Assembly: GCA_902597725.1 (NCBI GenBank)
Contig: CACJYQ010000005.1
Span: 1 to 64,000 of the forward strand
DNA: 64,000 nucleotides
Reading direction: 5' to 3'
Source: an uncultured Pelagibacteraceae bacterium
GTDB lineage: Bacteria; Pseudomonadota; Alphaproteobacteria; Pelagibacterales; Pelagibacteraceae
Made by a program: the position numbers and the translations under genes. This document shows positions 10,741-19,875 of this stretch, one piece after another (the stretch's first letter is position 1; each line of letters begins with the position of its first letter). The notes below the pieces were generated by a model, which was not told the DNA's origin, did no database searches, and saw only the letters and a list, made by a program, of their open reading frames with translations.

Positions 10741-11589
10741 TTAATCTCTAGTAGCTATATAAACTCCTATAGACGTTATTAAAAAACCTAAAAGATCAGT
10801 TACAGTTAAACTTTCCTTTAAAAAAAACCAAGCCATAAAAGCAGATGTTGCGGGGATAAGAAAAAAAATTGAGACTGTTTTGCTCGCAGAATTTTTTTTG
10901 ATTAAAAACATTAAAATTGTAAAAGCACCAAAAGACACAAGAAGTATTTGATGACCCATTGCGAGAAAAAATGTTTTTGTGAACGCTATGTACGGTTTTG
11001 CAAAAAATATGACTACAAGAATATGAAAAAAACACCCCCCAACAGCTTGATAAAAATTACTTACAGACAAAGGTAAGTTATTACTCAACTTTTTTTGCCA
11101 AATAGTTGATGCTGTAATTGAAATTAACGCTATTATTGTAGCAACTAGTCCCAGCAATGGAATCTTAGATCCTAAATCCAATCCTAAAACTAGTGCTGCA
11201 CCAAAAAATCCAAGCAATACCCCAATCCATTGTTTAAGAGTTACCTTTTCATTTAGGATGGGTCCACTTAAGATATTTGTTAAAATTGGTTGAAGAGTTA
11301 CAATTAATGCTGCAATACTTGTAGGCATACCAATAGAAATTGAAAAAAAAACTCCTCCTAGATACAATCCATGAAAAAGAACACCACTTAGAAACGACTC
11401 AATTAAGTTTTTTCTTTTTATAATAATTGAGTAATTAGAGTAAATTGAGAATAAAAAAAATCCAACTGCTACAAAAAAAAATCGAAAAGCTAAGGCAGCA
11501 AATGGATCGCTATTATCAATGATTGGTTTAGTAGTAATAAATGCAGATGACCAAAGAATGATAAAAATAAAAGGATAAATTTTAATCAT
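10741..11589 (-). CDS. DMT/EamA family transporter
   Basis: About 10 hydrophobic segments; WSSAFITTKPIIDNSDPFAALAFRFFF typical of EamA. Confidence 0.88.
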   Translation of the reverse strand: MIKIYPFIFIILWSSAFITTKPIIDNSDPFAALAFRFFFVAVGFFLFSIYSNYSIIIKRKNLIESFLSGVLFHGLYLGGVFFSISIGMPTSIAALIVTLQPILTNILSGPILNEKVTLKQWIGVLLGFFGAALVLGLDLGSKIPLLGLVATIIALISITASTIWQKKLSNNLPLSVSNFYQAVGGCFFHILVVIFFAKPYIAFTKTFFLAMGHQILLVSFGAFTILMFLIKKNSASKTVSIFFLIPATSAFMAWFFLKESLTVTDLLGFLITSIGVYIATRD

Positions 11590-11698
11590 GTTAAAAAATG
11601 CAGTAAAATGTGATGAATTACCACAATATTCTAAAAGAAATAAAACTTATTTTGGACAATTTATTAATTGTAGCTCAAAGCCAAATCAAATAACTTAA
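11588..11698 (+). CDS. Short ORF, 36 aa, two cysteines
   Basis: Hand translation: MLKNAVKCDELPQYSKRNKTYFGQFINCSSKPNQIT*. Below the size cut-off of the ORF track. Confidence 0.3.
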   Translation: MLKNAVKCDELPQYSKRNKTYFGQFINCSSKPNQIT

Positions 11699-11702
11699 CA
11701 TT

Positions 11703-12101
11703 GTGATTATGAGATTATTTAAAATATGTTCATTACTTACGTCATTTTTATTTTTGACAGGTTTTGTCCATTTGCCAGCTATGTTGGGTCCTGCAATCAC
11801 AGCAGCAACATCTGGAAATTTGGCTAAAGCAACAGCTCAATTGGTGTTTGATAAAGAATTTAAAAAAAAAACAGGTAAAAGTTCTCTAGGCTATATTACA
11901 GAAGAAGTATCGAAAAATAATGAACAAAATCGTATTAATAAAGATTTCAAGGATTTAATTGAAAAAAGAGTAAAAAAAGTTCACCAAAAATTAGTTGATC
12001 AAAATAATGAACCAAAAGTAATAAAAGATTTTAAACTTTTGGTTGAAAAAAGGGTTCAATTAACCCATGAAAAATTAATTCGAAATAAAATTAATCAGTA
12101 A
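11703..12101 (+). CDS. Hypothetical exported/membrane-anchored protein with C-terminal helical repeat
   Basis: Hydrophobic N-terminus; internal repeat KDFKDLIEKRVKKVHQKL / KDFKLLVEKRVQLTHEKL. Confidence 0.6.
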   Translation: MIMRLFKICSLLTSFLFLTGFVHLPAMLGPAITAATSGNLAKATAQLVFDKEFKKKTGKSSLGYITEEVSKNNEQNRINKDFKDLIEKRVKKVHQKLVDQNNEPKVIKDFKLLVEKRVQLTHEKLIRNKINQ

Positions 12102-12507
12102 GATTTAAGAGAATTAATTTTTTTTGGTTTGTTTCTTTACACCACAATTCATAGCTTTCACACATTCTCCATAAGTGATCAAAAGCACGTTGAGAAATTT
12201 CTAAAGGAAAATGACTTTTTGTGTAGTAAAGTTCTGGATATTGGATTAATTGTTTGATCATCATTTCTTTTTGTATTTTAAGTAATCTCATTGTCTCTTC
12301 AGGAATTTTTTCATTTCTTTTCTCTAATTCCTCAAACCAATTGTCATGAAATTTACCACTACTTACTTCTTTATAAGTTTCAGATCCAATAAAACCATCT
12401 ATTGCATCAATATTAGAGAAACCATTATTTTTTTTTTTAATTTCTGAAACCTCCAAATATATCTTTTCTGCTACGTATAAAATATATGGCTTATCTTTAG
12501 ATTTCAT
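12091..12507 (-). CDS. Hypothetical protein, 138 aa
   Basis: Complete ORF adjoining the racemase-like gene. Confidence 0.6.
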   Translation of the reverse strand: MKSKDKPYILYVAEKIYLEVSEIKKKNNGFSNIDAIDGFIGSETYKEVSSGKFHDNWFEELEKRNEKIPEETMRLLKIQKEMMIKQLIQYPELYYTKSHFPLEISQRAFDHLWRMCESYELWCKETNQKKLILLNLTD

Positions 12508-13253
12508 TACTTACGGTATTTTTTCATTGCCGCATTGGCTAATATCAAATTTGGATCTAAAAAAATTTTTGAAGTCTTAACTTTTTTGAATGATTTAAAT
12601 GCGAATATAGCAATTGGTAATTCAGTGCAACCTAAAATTATTTTCTTACATTTTTTTTTGATTAAGTAATTTATGGCTGGTTTTATAATTTTGCTGGCAG
12701 CTTTTACATTTCCCATTTTGACAAATTTTATTGCTTTATTTACGGAATTTTTTTGTAAAGATATATTTGGAAAAACAAGATTATAATTCTTATCAAAAAA
12801 TTTATTGTAAACACCAGTGTTTAAAGTACCCTCTGTTGCTAATAAACCAATTGATGAATTTTTTTTACATGTTTTTTTTGTGTGAATAAATACCTCTTTG
12901 GGCATGTTTATTATTGGTAATTTTATTCTTTTTTTTAAATCATCATACCAATAGTGTGCTGTGTTACATGGAATAACAATAAATTTACATTTACTTTTTT
13001 TAAGAATATTGCATCCGTGTAATAAACTTTTTAATACCAATGAGTATTTTTTTTCAATTTTTTTATTTTTTTTTCGATTTGAAAAATTCTTAGTTTGAAC
13101 ACCTATCGACTCTGGTCTTCCAGGGATATTTGATTTATTAAAAAGGAGAAATAGAGGATATTCTTGATCAATTTTTCCTCGATAAAGGATTGCAAGTTTG
13201 TTACAAAAGTCTAGGCCAGCTTGTGTGCCCATGCCACCTAAAATTCCAATCAT
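12507..13253 (-). CDS. Aspartate/glutamate racemase family protein
   Basis: GILGGMGTQAGLDF, VIPCNTAHYWYDDL and ILGCTELPI motifs. Confidence 0.88.
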   Translation of the reverse strand: MIGILGGMGTQAGLDFCNKLAILYRGKIDQEYPLFLLFNKSNIPGRPESIGVQTKNFSNRKKNKKIEKKYSLVLKSLLHGCNILKKSKCKFIVIPCNTAHYWYDDLKKRIKLPIINMPKEVFIHTKKTCKKNSSIGLLATEGTLNTGVYNKFFDKNYNLVFPNISLQKNSVNKAIKFVKMGNVKAASKIIKPAINYLIKKKCKKIILGCTELPIAIFAFKSFKKVKTSKIFLDPNLILANAAMKKYRK

Positions 13254-13354
13254 TCTATTTTTATTTTATTGATTTAAAATTTTTCTTATTGGCTACAAAT
13301 ATACAAATATGATGAAATTGTAAATCTTATAGCCAATAATCTAAATAATGAAAA

Positions 13355-13561
13355 TTATGCAGTTTTTAAGTTAACTGCTGAAGGACCTTTTGGACCATCT
13401 TCAACATCGAAAGTCAAAGCTTGACCCTCATCTAAACCGTTCATACCGGCATCTCTAACAGCTGAAACATGTACGAACACATCTTTTTCTTTATCATCTC
13501 TTTCAATAAAACCAAAACCTTTGGTTGGATTGAACCATTTTACTTTTCCTTGTAGACTCAT
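13355..13561 (-). CDS. cspA: Cold-shock protein
   Basis: [31 protein letters not shown] (RNP1/RNP2). Confidence 0.96.
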   Translation of the reverse strand: MSLQGKVKWFNPTKGFGFIERDDKEKDVFVHVSAVRDAGMNGLDEGQALTFDVEDGPKGPSAVNLKTA

Positions 13562-13679
13562 ATTTTTTCTTCTTACTATATTGTTTATTTATTTATTACT
13601 TATATTTAAGTAATAACCCCTTTTTTTAGAATTTAATCAGTTTTGTCAACAAAATAGATGACCGATTGAAATTTTAATC

Positions 13680-14147
13680 TTAAGTGTTGTTAATTAACTT
13701 TGATAAATAAATAGAATTTTTGTCCTCTTTGTAGTGAGCAAACGGTTTACAAGGCTTAAATCCACAAAAATCAAATAATTTTCTTGCTGGTTTAAAGAAT
13801 ATTCCTGCACCAGTTTCTATGCTAATTCGTTTAATATTTAATTTTTTTGCTTCATCAAACAAATGATCAATAAGTTTTATTCCATTTCCTTTATTCCTAA
13901 AATCATCATGTAATCTTATTGATTTAAATTCACCATGATCTTTATCTAAAATTTTAAGAGCACCACAACCGATTAATTTATCATTATCCCATAAGCTCCA
14001 GAACTTGATAGATGGCACTTTCAAACCTTCAATATCCAAAACATGAGCACTTCCCTCTGGGGAAGCAGCTCTTAGTTCTATAAAATGTTTTTTTAAAAGT
14101 TCATTAACATCTGAATTTTCGAAGTTTCCCTCAATAGTTTTAAACAT
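13680..14147 (-). CDS. GNAT family N-acetyltransferase
   Basis: IRLHDDFRNKGNGIKLIDHLFDEAKKLN acetyl-CoA motif A. Confidence 0.85.
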   Translation of the reverse strand: MFKTIEGNFENSDVNELLKKHFIELRAASPEGSAHVLDIEGLKVPSIKFWSLWDNDKLIGCGALKILDKDHGEFKSIRLHDDFRNKGNGIKLIDHLFDEAKKLNIKRISIETGAGIFFKPARKLFDFCGFKPCKPFAHYKEDKNSIYLSKLINNT

Positions 14148-15193
14148 TATAAAATTTTTGTTAAATGACCCATTTTTCTTTTTTCTTTTATTTCTTTTTT
14201 TTGATAATCGAAAAAAAATTCATTATCGTTTAAATTTTTATTTTGTCTATATGGGGTAATTTGATTACCTATAAGATTTATCATTTCTGCATTATGTAAT
14301 TTCTTTATGGGAATTTGTCGTAAAGAACAAACTGCTCTTATATGATTTTCAAACTGGCTAATATTAAAAGCATTAATAGTTAAATGGCCAGAATTATGAA
14401 CTCTGGGAGCAATTTCATTCACATATAAATTATCATTTCTGTCAATAAAAAATTCTACACAAAGTGTACCGATATATTTTAATTCCTCAGAAATTTGCTT
14501 ACTCCACTCTCTAGATTGATCAACAAGTTTATCACTAATATCAGCAGGGATTTTAGATTTTTTTAAAATTTGGTTTTCATGAATATTTTCGATTGCCTCA
14601 TAAATTTCGTATCTGTTATTGCCAAATCTTGTAATTATAACAGAGATTTCTTTTTTTAATTTAACCATTTTTTCAAGAATATACTCTTTTGAAAAATCTA
14701 TATTTAATCCATTTAACTCATTTAGTGATTTAATAGGATATTGACCTTTTCCATCATAACCCATGGTTGTTGTTTTTAAAATTCCTGGCAAAAAATCATC
14801 AAGAGTCTCTAAATCTGATTTTTTTTCTATACTAACGTATCTTGTAGTTCTGATATTTAATTTATTCACAAAATCTTTTTCAGCTAAACGATGTTGTATT
14901 AATCTATTTATTGATGGCTTTGGATTTACTGTCTTAAATTTATTTATTTCATTTAAAGTTTCATAAGGAATATTTTCAAATTCATAAGTAACTATATTTA
15001 CCTTTTTTACAAAATCGTTAATTTTATTTTTATCTTTGTAATCCCCAAACATGAATTCATCACAGAAATTTTGTGCGGGTGCATCTTGATCGTCTGAGTA
15101 AATCAAAGTTTTGATATCTAATTTTTTTGCTGCATCTGACAACATACTACCTAATTGACCACCACCAAGAATTCCTAATCTAATTTCAGACAT
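14147..15193 (-). CDS. purK: 5-(carboxyamino)imidazole ribonucleotide synthase
   Basis: LGILGGGQLGSMLSDAA; VNEIAPRVHNSGHLTINA. Start set at MSEIRLG (15193); the track's upstream extension overlaps purE. Confidence 0.93.
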   Translation of the reverse strand: MSEIRLGILGGGQLGSMLSDAAKKLDIKTLIYSDDQDAPAQNFCDEFMFGDYKDKNKINDFVKKVNIVTYEFENIPYETLNEINKFKTVNPKPSINRLIQHRLAEKDFVNKLNIRTTRYVSIEKKSDLETLDDFLPGILKTTTMGYDGKGQYPIKSLNELNGLNIDFSKEYILEKMVKLKKEISVIITRFGNNRYEIYEAIENIHENQILKKSKIPADISDKLVDQSREWSKQISEELKYIGTLCVEFFIDRNDNLYVNEIAPRVHNSGHLTINAFNISQFENHIRAVCSLRQIPIKKLHNAEMINLIGNQITPYRQNKNLNDNEFFFDYQKKEIKEKRKMGHLTKIL

Positions 15194-15197
15194 CGAA

Positions 15198-15686
15198 TTA
15201 TTTTGGATTTTTTTTAACTGATTTTGTTTGAGAAAATCTCCAACTTCTAAGTTTAGATTTAACGCTAGGATTACTATTAGAAACAATTGAAGCAGCAAGT
15301 ATAGCTGCATTAATTGCTCCATCTTCTCCTATAGCCAAAGTCCCTACAGGAATTCCTTTTGGCATTTGAGCAATAGATAACAAGCTGTCTAAGCCTTTGA
15401 GTTTTTTACTCTCAATTGGAACACCTAATACAGGTATTTGAGTAAGTGCTGCGATCATTCCAGGTAAATGCGCCGAGCCTCCCGCACCTGCAATAATTAC
15501 CCCAATATTATTTTTTTCTGCATCAGATGCGTACTTATACATTCTCATTGGAGTTCTGTGTGCAGAAATAATCTTTATTTCCATGGGAACTTTAAGTTTT
15601 TTTAAAATTTGTTTTGCTAACTTCATTGTTTTAAAGTCAGATTGACTGCCCATTACTATTGAAACTTTCAGATTTTTTTTATTCAT
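15198..15686 (-). CDS. purE: 5-(carboxyamino)imidazole ribonucleotide mutase
   Basis: VSIVMGSQSDFKTM, AHRTPMRM, IIAGAGGSAHLPGMIAALTQIPVLGVPI. Confidence 0.96.
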   Translation of the reverse strand: MNKKNLKVSIVMGSQSDFKTMKLAKQILKKLKVPMEIKIISAHRTPMRMYKYASDAEKNNIGVIIAGAGGSAHLPGMIAALTQIPVLGVPIESKKLKGLDSLLSIAQMPKGIPVGTLAIGEDGAINAAILAASIVSNSNPSVKSKLRSWRFSQTKSVKKNPK

Positions 15687-15786
15687 GAATATATTTATTG
15701 AAACCTTATTTCAAAAAATTGTTGAAATTTCAATAAATTAATAGAATTTCAAATACATATTGATATGGTTTAATAAAATTAAACTC

Positions 15787-16752
15787 ATGAAATATAGAAT
15801 TGATAATTTACAGTATTGTAATTGGACAAGAGAAGTTTTTGAAATTAATAGACAAGCAGAGTTGGATGCTGTTCATGTAACAATTGTCTATCATGAAGAT
15901 TATGATGAATTTTTAAATGAAATTAAAAAGTGGCAAAAACTTTTTGAGAAAAATTCAGATTTAATTTTTCAAGGTAGTAATTTCAAAGATATTGAAAAAG
16001 CCAAATTAGATAAAAAAACTGCAATTTTTTTTGGTTTCCAAAACTGCTCACCAATTGAGGATGACATATCTTTAGTAGAAAAAGTACATGAACTCGGATG
16101 TCGTTTTATGCAGTTAACTTATAATAACCAATCTCTTCTCGCAACTGGCTGTTATGAAAAAATTGATAGTGGAGTAACTAATTTTGGACGTGAGGTTATT
16201 AAAGAAATGAACAGAGTTGGAATAGTTATAGATATGTCCCACTCTGCTGAAAAAAGCACATTAGACGCAATTGAAATAAGTGAGAAACCAATTGCAATCA
16301 CACATGCTAACCCCAGCTTTTGGCATGCTGCTAAAAGAAATAAATCTAAAGAGTTATTAAAAGCTTTAAGTGATAGTGGAGGAATTTTAGGTTTTTCTTT
16401 ATATCCTCACCATTTAAAGAATAATACTAATTGTACTTTAGATAGTTTTTGTGAAATGATTGCGAGAACGTCAGATATAATGAATATTAAAAATATTGGT
16501 ATTGGATCTGACTTATGTTTGAATCAGCCTGATGAAATTGTAGAATGGATGAGGAACGGTACCTGGTCTAAAAATAAAAATTATGGAGAAGGCTCAAAGA
16601 TCAAACCTGGCTTCCCCAAACAACCAGGTTGGTTTGAAGATGCTAGAGGTTTTTTAAATATAGAGAAGGGATTAAGAAAAGTTGGATTTTCTGAGGAAGA
16701 AACTAATGGGATATTGGGTAACAATTGGTATAATTTTTATAAAAATATTTAG
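15787..16752 (+). CDS. Membrane dipeptidase-like (peptidase M19) protein
   Basis: IDMSHSAEKSTLDAIEISEKPIAITHANP and GIGSDLCLNQP motifs. The track start at 15760 is possible; 15787 (MKYRID) is preferred. Confidence 0.85.
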   Translation: MKYRIDNLQYCNWTREVFEINRQAELDAVHVTIVYHEDYDEFLNEIKKWQKLFEKNSDLIFQGSNFKDIEKAKLDKKTAIFFGFQNCSPIEDDISLVEKVHELGCRFMQLTYNNQSLLATGCYEKIDSGVTNFGREVIKEMNRVGIVIDMSHSAEKSTLDAIEISEKPIAITHANPSFWHAAKRNKSKELLKALSDSGGILGFSLYPHHLKNNTNCTLDSFCEMIARTSDIMNIKNIGIGSDLCLNQPDEIVEWMRNGTWSKNKNYGEGSKIKPGFPKQPGWFEDARGFLNIEKGLRKVGFSEEETNGILGNNWYNFYKNI

Positions 16753-16755
16753 AGT

Positions 16756-18408
16756 ATGAAAGTCGAATTAAGAGATCCAAACATAATAATGAAATTGTCT
16801 AGACTAGGGTCTTTTCATCAATCTAAATTATCGTTTCTAAGAAGTTTTTTAGATGAATTTAAAGACTGGGAATACAACAGAGATTTATTTAACTTAGATC
16901 CTGGTGGATATGGAGTAGCGATATATTCCTTCAAAAAAGATAAAAGAGTTTACTCATTAGTTTGTTTTGCTAACAAGATAGATGATAATGATAGATCAGA
17001 TAGAGTTATTGCAACAAAATGGGATGCTGCTTTTACTTTGCATGATGGAGTTCCCTCAAAAAAAGATATTGAAAGATTGAAGAATGAAGTTCCAAGGCAA
17101 GAGGTTGGTAGACTTTCATATAAAGAACTAACTTTATCTAGAGCAAATAAATCAGTTAGAGTTTTTAATCACGTAGTTGAGAAGTTAAGTGAAGGTAATC
17201 AGCCAGATTTGAATTTATTAGAAAAAGTTGGATACTTATATAGAACCACCGCTGTTTATGGTTCTGGAAAGTTTGGTTTAGCAGATCGATTTAGAATTAA
17301 AAATAGGGCAGAAATTAACGGACCATTTAGATTAGAGATGATGTTGGTCTATTTAGTAAGGCAATTCACTTTTGATCAAGTTAATCATGTAGCAAAGTAT
17401 AAAAATCCTGAGAAAGCTGTTCATTTAGACTCAAAAATTTGTAGAAACCTTGGCATTGGAAATTCAACTGGACTAGGAATGGCACCTTTTATTGTAAATC
17501 ATCCTACCTTGTTAAATAATTGGATCTTATCAAGAGAAATTGCATTAAAAGAAATTAGAAAAATTAAAAATGTAAATTCAAAGGATGCAGATTTATTCAA
17601 AAAATGTGTCAAAGATTCTTTAAAAAATATTACCAGTTGGAATTCTGAAAGCGAGTTTCAAATTAAAAAAATAAATTCACTTCTTCTCAATGTAAAAAAG
17701 TTTTTAGAATTTATCAAAAATCAATTAGATTTTACAACTCCGTATCCTTTCAATCAAATATATTTATGGTTAGAGAAAGAAACTTGCGAGGAAACTATCG
17801 AGTATATCGTGTCTATGATGATGGAACCTTTTGACGAAATTGTTCAGCCATTAATAAAAAAAATGAGCTCAGATGAGGAAAAATATTTTAGAATTCCAAC
17901 GGAAAGAACAGTTTTAGATCTTAAAAATATTTTAAAACAAAGGTATCCAGATATTCTTAAGATTGATTTCAAAGATAAATCAAATTTAAGAAATTTTTGG
18001 TTTATTTCTAAAAATAAGGAAGAGCCTCGGTATGCAGATCGTTTTGAGGAAGGAGGTGCTGAATTAGAACAACCTCTTGCGATTGCTAGAGACATTAAAA
18101 AACTAAATGATCAGTTAATCTCATGTAAAGATGATTTAACTATTGATAGATTTTTAATGAGTAATACAGATTTAAGACATGTTGTTAGACGGGCATTTAT
18201 CGTTGAAAAATTTCCATATGCCGAAATTCAAGATAACACAATTAATGAAAACGTTGTCCCAATCGATATGCTACGATTAAAGTTATCTTTTTTTGGTGCG
18301 CTAAAATTTGATCCTAGGTCAGATAAGTGGTTAAGAATTTGTATGTTTCAAGGAGCACCACTTCCACATGAATTAAAAGATTATAATCAGCATTGGATCT
18401 ATCGTTGA
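16756..18408 (+). CDS. Uncharacterised 550-aa protein, no family recognised
   Basis: Complete ORF 3 nt after the dipeptidase stop; contains TTAVYGSGKFGLADRFRIKNR and NLGIGNSTGLGMAPFIVNHP. Confidence 0.85.
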   Translation: MKVELRDPNIIMKLSRLGSFHQSKLSFLRSFLDEFKDWEYNRDLFNLDPGGYGVAIYSFKKDKRVYSLVCFANKIDDNDRSDRVIATKWDAAFTLHDGVPSKKDIERLKNEVPRQEVGRLSYKELTLSRANKSVRVFNHVVEKLSEGNQPDLNLLEKVGYLYRTTAVYGSGKFGLADRFRIKNRAEINGPFRLEMMLVYLVRQFTFDQVNHVAKYKNPEKAVHLDSKICRNLGIGNSTGLGMAPFIVNHPTLLNNWILSREIALKEIRKIKNVNSKDADLFKKCVKDSLKNITSWNSESEFQIKKINSLLLNVKKFLEFIKNQLDFTTPYPFNQIYLWLEKETCEETIEYIVSMMMEPFDEIVQPLIKKMSSDEEKYFRIPTERTVLDLKNILKQRYPDILKIDFKDKSNLRNFWFISKNKEEPRYADRFEEGGAELEQPLAIARDIKKLNDQLISCKDDLTIDRFLMSNTDLRHVVRRAFIVEKFPYAEIQDNTINENVVPIDMLRLKLSFFGALKFDPRSDKWLRICMFQGAPLPHELKDYNQHWIYR

Positions 18409-18417
18409 TTAAATTAT

Positions 18418-19029
18418 ATGAAATCTTTGAGTGAAATCGAAACAACTTCTAAACGCGCAACTAGAGCATTAGGTTATTCCTGGGGAATAAGCGAAGAAGT
18501 TGGAAAAAGTATAAGATTATTAGAAATGTTTCACTTTGAGGGAATTAAAAATTTAAATGAATATTTAAAAGAAAAAAAGGATAAAAAGTTTGAGAATCTT
18601 AATCTAATTAATGAAAATAATGAATGTTCTAAATTTTCTTACTGCCCAATTAATTTAGGTGTAAGTTTTTTGGATCAAATTGAAAAAATTGAAAAAATAA
18701 AAACCATTAATTTTTCCAAAATTGCATACCCAATACTATTTTTACCATTTCTTAGCAGAAGTTCAGAGGTTATTGGCAAAAAAATTTTTTTTAAGTTTGA
18801 AAAAAATGAATTTTTATTGAATATTAATGTCAATATTTCCACAAATCTATTAAATAAAAATTGTCCAAATATTGCAAACAATGTAGAGGTAAAAATTTTA
18901 GAAAATAATGATAACTTTACTGAACAAGATTGGAAAAGTTTATATCAATTATCAGAAAAAACTTTTGTTGAAGAAACAGAAAGTTTAAAAAAAGGTGCAG
19001 CAGGAGCAGGTTTAACCGATAATGATTGA
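18418..19029 (+). CDS. DUF3726-like protein
   Basis: N-terminus SLSEIETTSKRATRALGYSWGISEEVGKSIRLLE resembles DUF3726; C-terminal AAGAGLTDND. Family call from memory. Confidence 0.65.
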   Translation: MKSLSEIETTSKRATRALGYSWGISEEVGKSIRLLEMFHFEGIKNLNEYLKEKKDKKFENLNLINENNECSKFSYCPINLGVSFLDQIEKIEKIKTINFSKIAYPILFLPFLSRSSEVIGKKIFFKFEKNEFLLNINVNISTNLLNKNCPNIANNVEVKILENNDNFTEQDWKSLYQLSEKTFVEETESLKKGAAGAGLTDND

Positions 19030-19192
19030 AGATGATCATATAAAAGATCAGCATAACACTAACGCTGATGAGTTAAATGATATCTGTGATGAATGTAAAA
19101 AAACTGATGAAAGTGTTACGCAAAATTTAATTTTGACTGGATTTAAAATTTGTAAATCATGCAGGGTTTCGAAAACAATCTTTCCAATTTAG
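19022..19192 (+). CDS. Mini zinc-ribbon-like protein, 56 aa
   Basis: Hand translation: MIEDDHIKDQHNTNADELNDICDECKKTDESVTQNLILTGFKICKSCRVSKTIFPI*; overlaps the preceding stop by 8 nt; two CxxC pairs. Not in ORF track. Confidence 0.65.
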   Translation: MIEDDHIKDQHNTNADELNDICDECKKTDESVTQNLILTGFKICKSCRVSKTIFPI

Positions 19193-19731
19193 ATACTATT
19201 TATAGGTAAAGCATTCATTCTACTCATAACGAAAGATATTGATAAAAAAGCAATAATCAAGAAAGATAAAAATATTATCCCAAACGATTTTAAATTAGAT
19301 TTTAAATTTAAAATCTGTTTTGTTGAAATAATTAAACCTGCAAAAATCCAGAATTGAGTTAAAAAAATGATTGGTATCATCAATTCTGGGGTTAATGCAA
19401 AAAATCTTATTAAACCTGGTGCATGAGCAAAACCGACTGCTATCAAAACTTTTTTAAAAGGTACTTTTGTCTGTTTATCTGGAAATAATTTTACACCAAT
19501 CACATATATAAAAATTGCCCAAATGAACCACGTTAAAATTGCTGTAAGTCCAGACATCCCTATAGCTGTTTTCACCACAGTATTAGCAGCCACTGCTCCT
19601 GCTACACCATCTAATATCATTATCAAACCTGCAAAATAAATTGCAGCTTCACCAAAATTTTTATTATCGCTATAAAGCGTTTTATCTAATTTAATAGATT
19701 TAAAAATTATATTTAAAAATTCAGCAAACAT
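19189..19731 (-). CDS. Yip1-like multi-pass membrane protein
   Basis: About 5 hydrophobic segments, KVLIAVGFAHAPGLIRFF typical of Yip1-domain proteins. Confidence 0.7.
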   Translation of the reverse strand: MFAEFLNIIFKSIKLDKTLYSDNKNFGEAAIYFAGLIMILDGVAGAVAANTVVKTAIGMSGLTAILTWFIWAIFIYVIGVKLFPDKQTKVPFKKVLIAVGFAHAPGLIRFFALTPELMIPIIFLTQFWIFAGLIISTKQILNLKSNLKSFGIIFLSFLIIAFLSISFVMSRMNALPINSI

Positions 19732-19836
19732 TTATTTTTTTTTATTTTTTTGTTCTTTGTAAGATACAATCAATGGAAAGAGTATTAATGCAATAGCAAT
19801 GATAATGCAAACTGCAATAATGAAACTTTTTGTCAT
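19732..19836 (-). CDS. Single-TM small protein, 34 aa
   Basis: Hand translation: MTKSFIIAVCIIIAIALILFPLIVSYKEQKNKKK*; stop abuts the next gene's ATG. Confidence 0.45.
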   Translation of the reverse strand: MTKSFIIAVCIIIAIALILFPLIVSYKEQKNKKK

Positions 19837-19848
19837 TCGTAATTTTAA

Positions 19849-19866
19849 GGGGAGCTCTAACTCCCC
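19849..19866 (-). terminator. Hairpin ggggag-ctctaa-ctcccc after the GcvT-family gene
   Basis: 6-bp GC-rich stem 10 nt past the stop of 19876-21240; U-tract weak. Confidence 0.4.
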
Positions 19867-19875
19867 AAAAAATAA

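Noticed and set aside
10182-11035. Minus-strand ORFs over soxG and in a second frame of the EamA gene
   Set aside because: Alternative-frame artefacts within supported CDSs.
14763-14966. 67-aa plus-strand ORF
   Set aside because: Antisense to purK.
15194-15322. N-terminal extension of purK in the ORF track
   Set aside because: Overlaps purE; conserved purK start is MSEIRLGILGGG.
17844-18881. Minus-strand ORFs over the orphan 550-aa and DUF3726-like genes
   Set aside because: Antisense, no coding-like composition.
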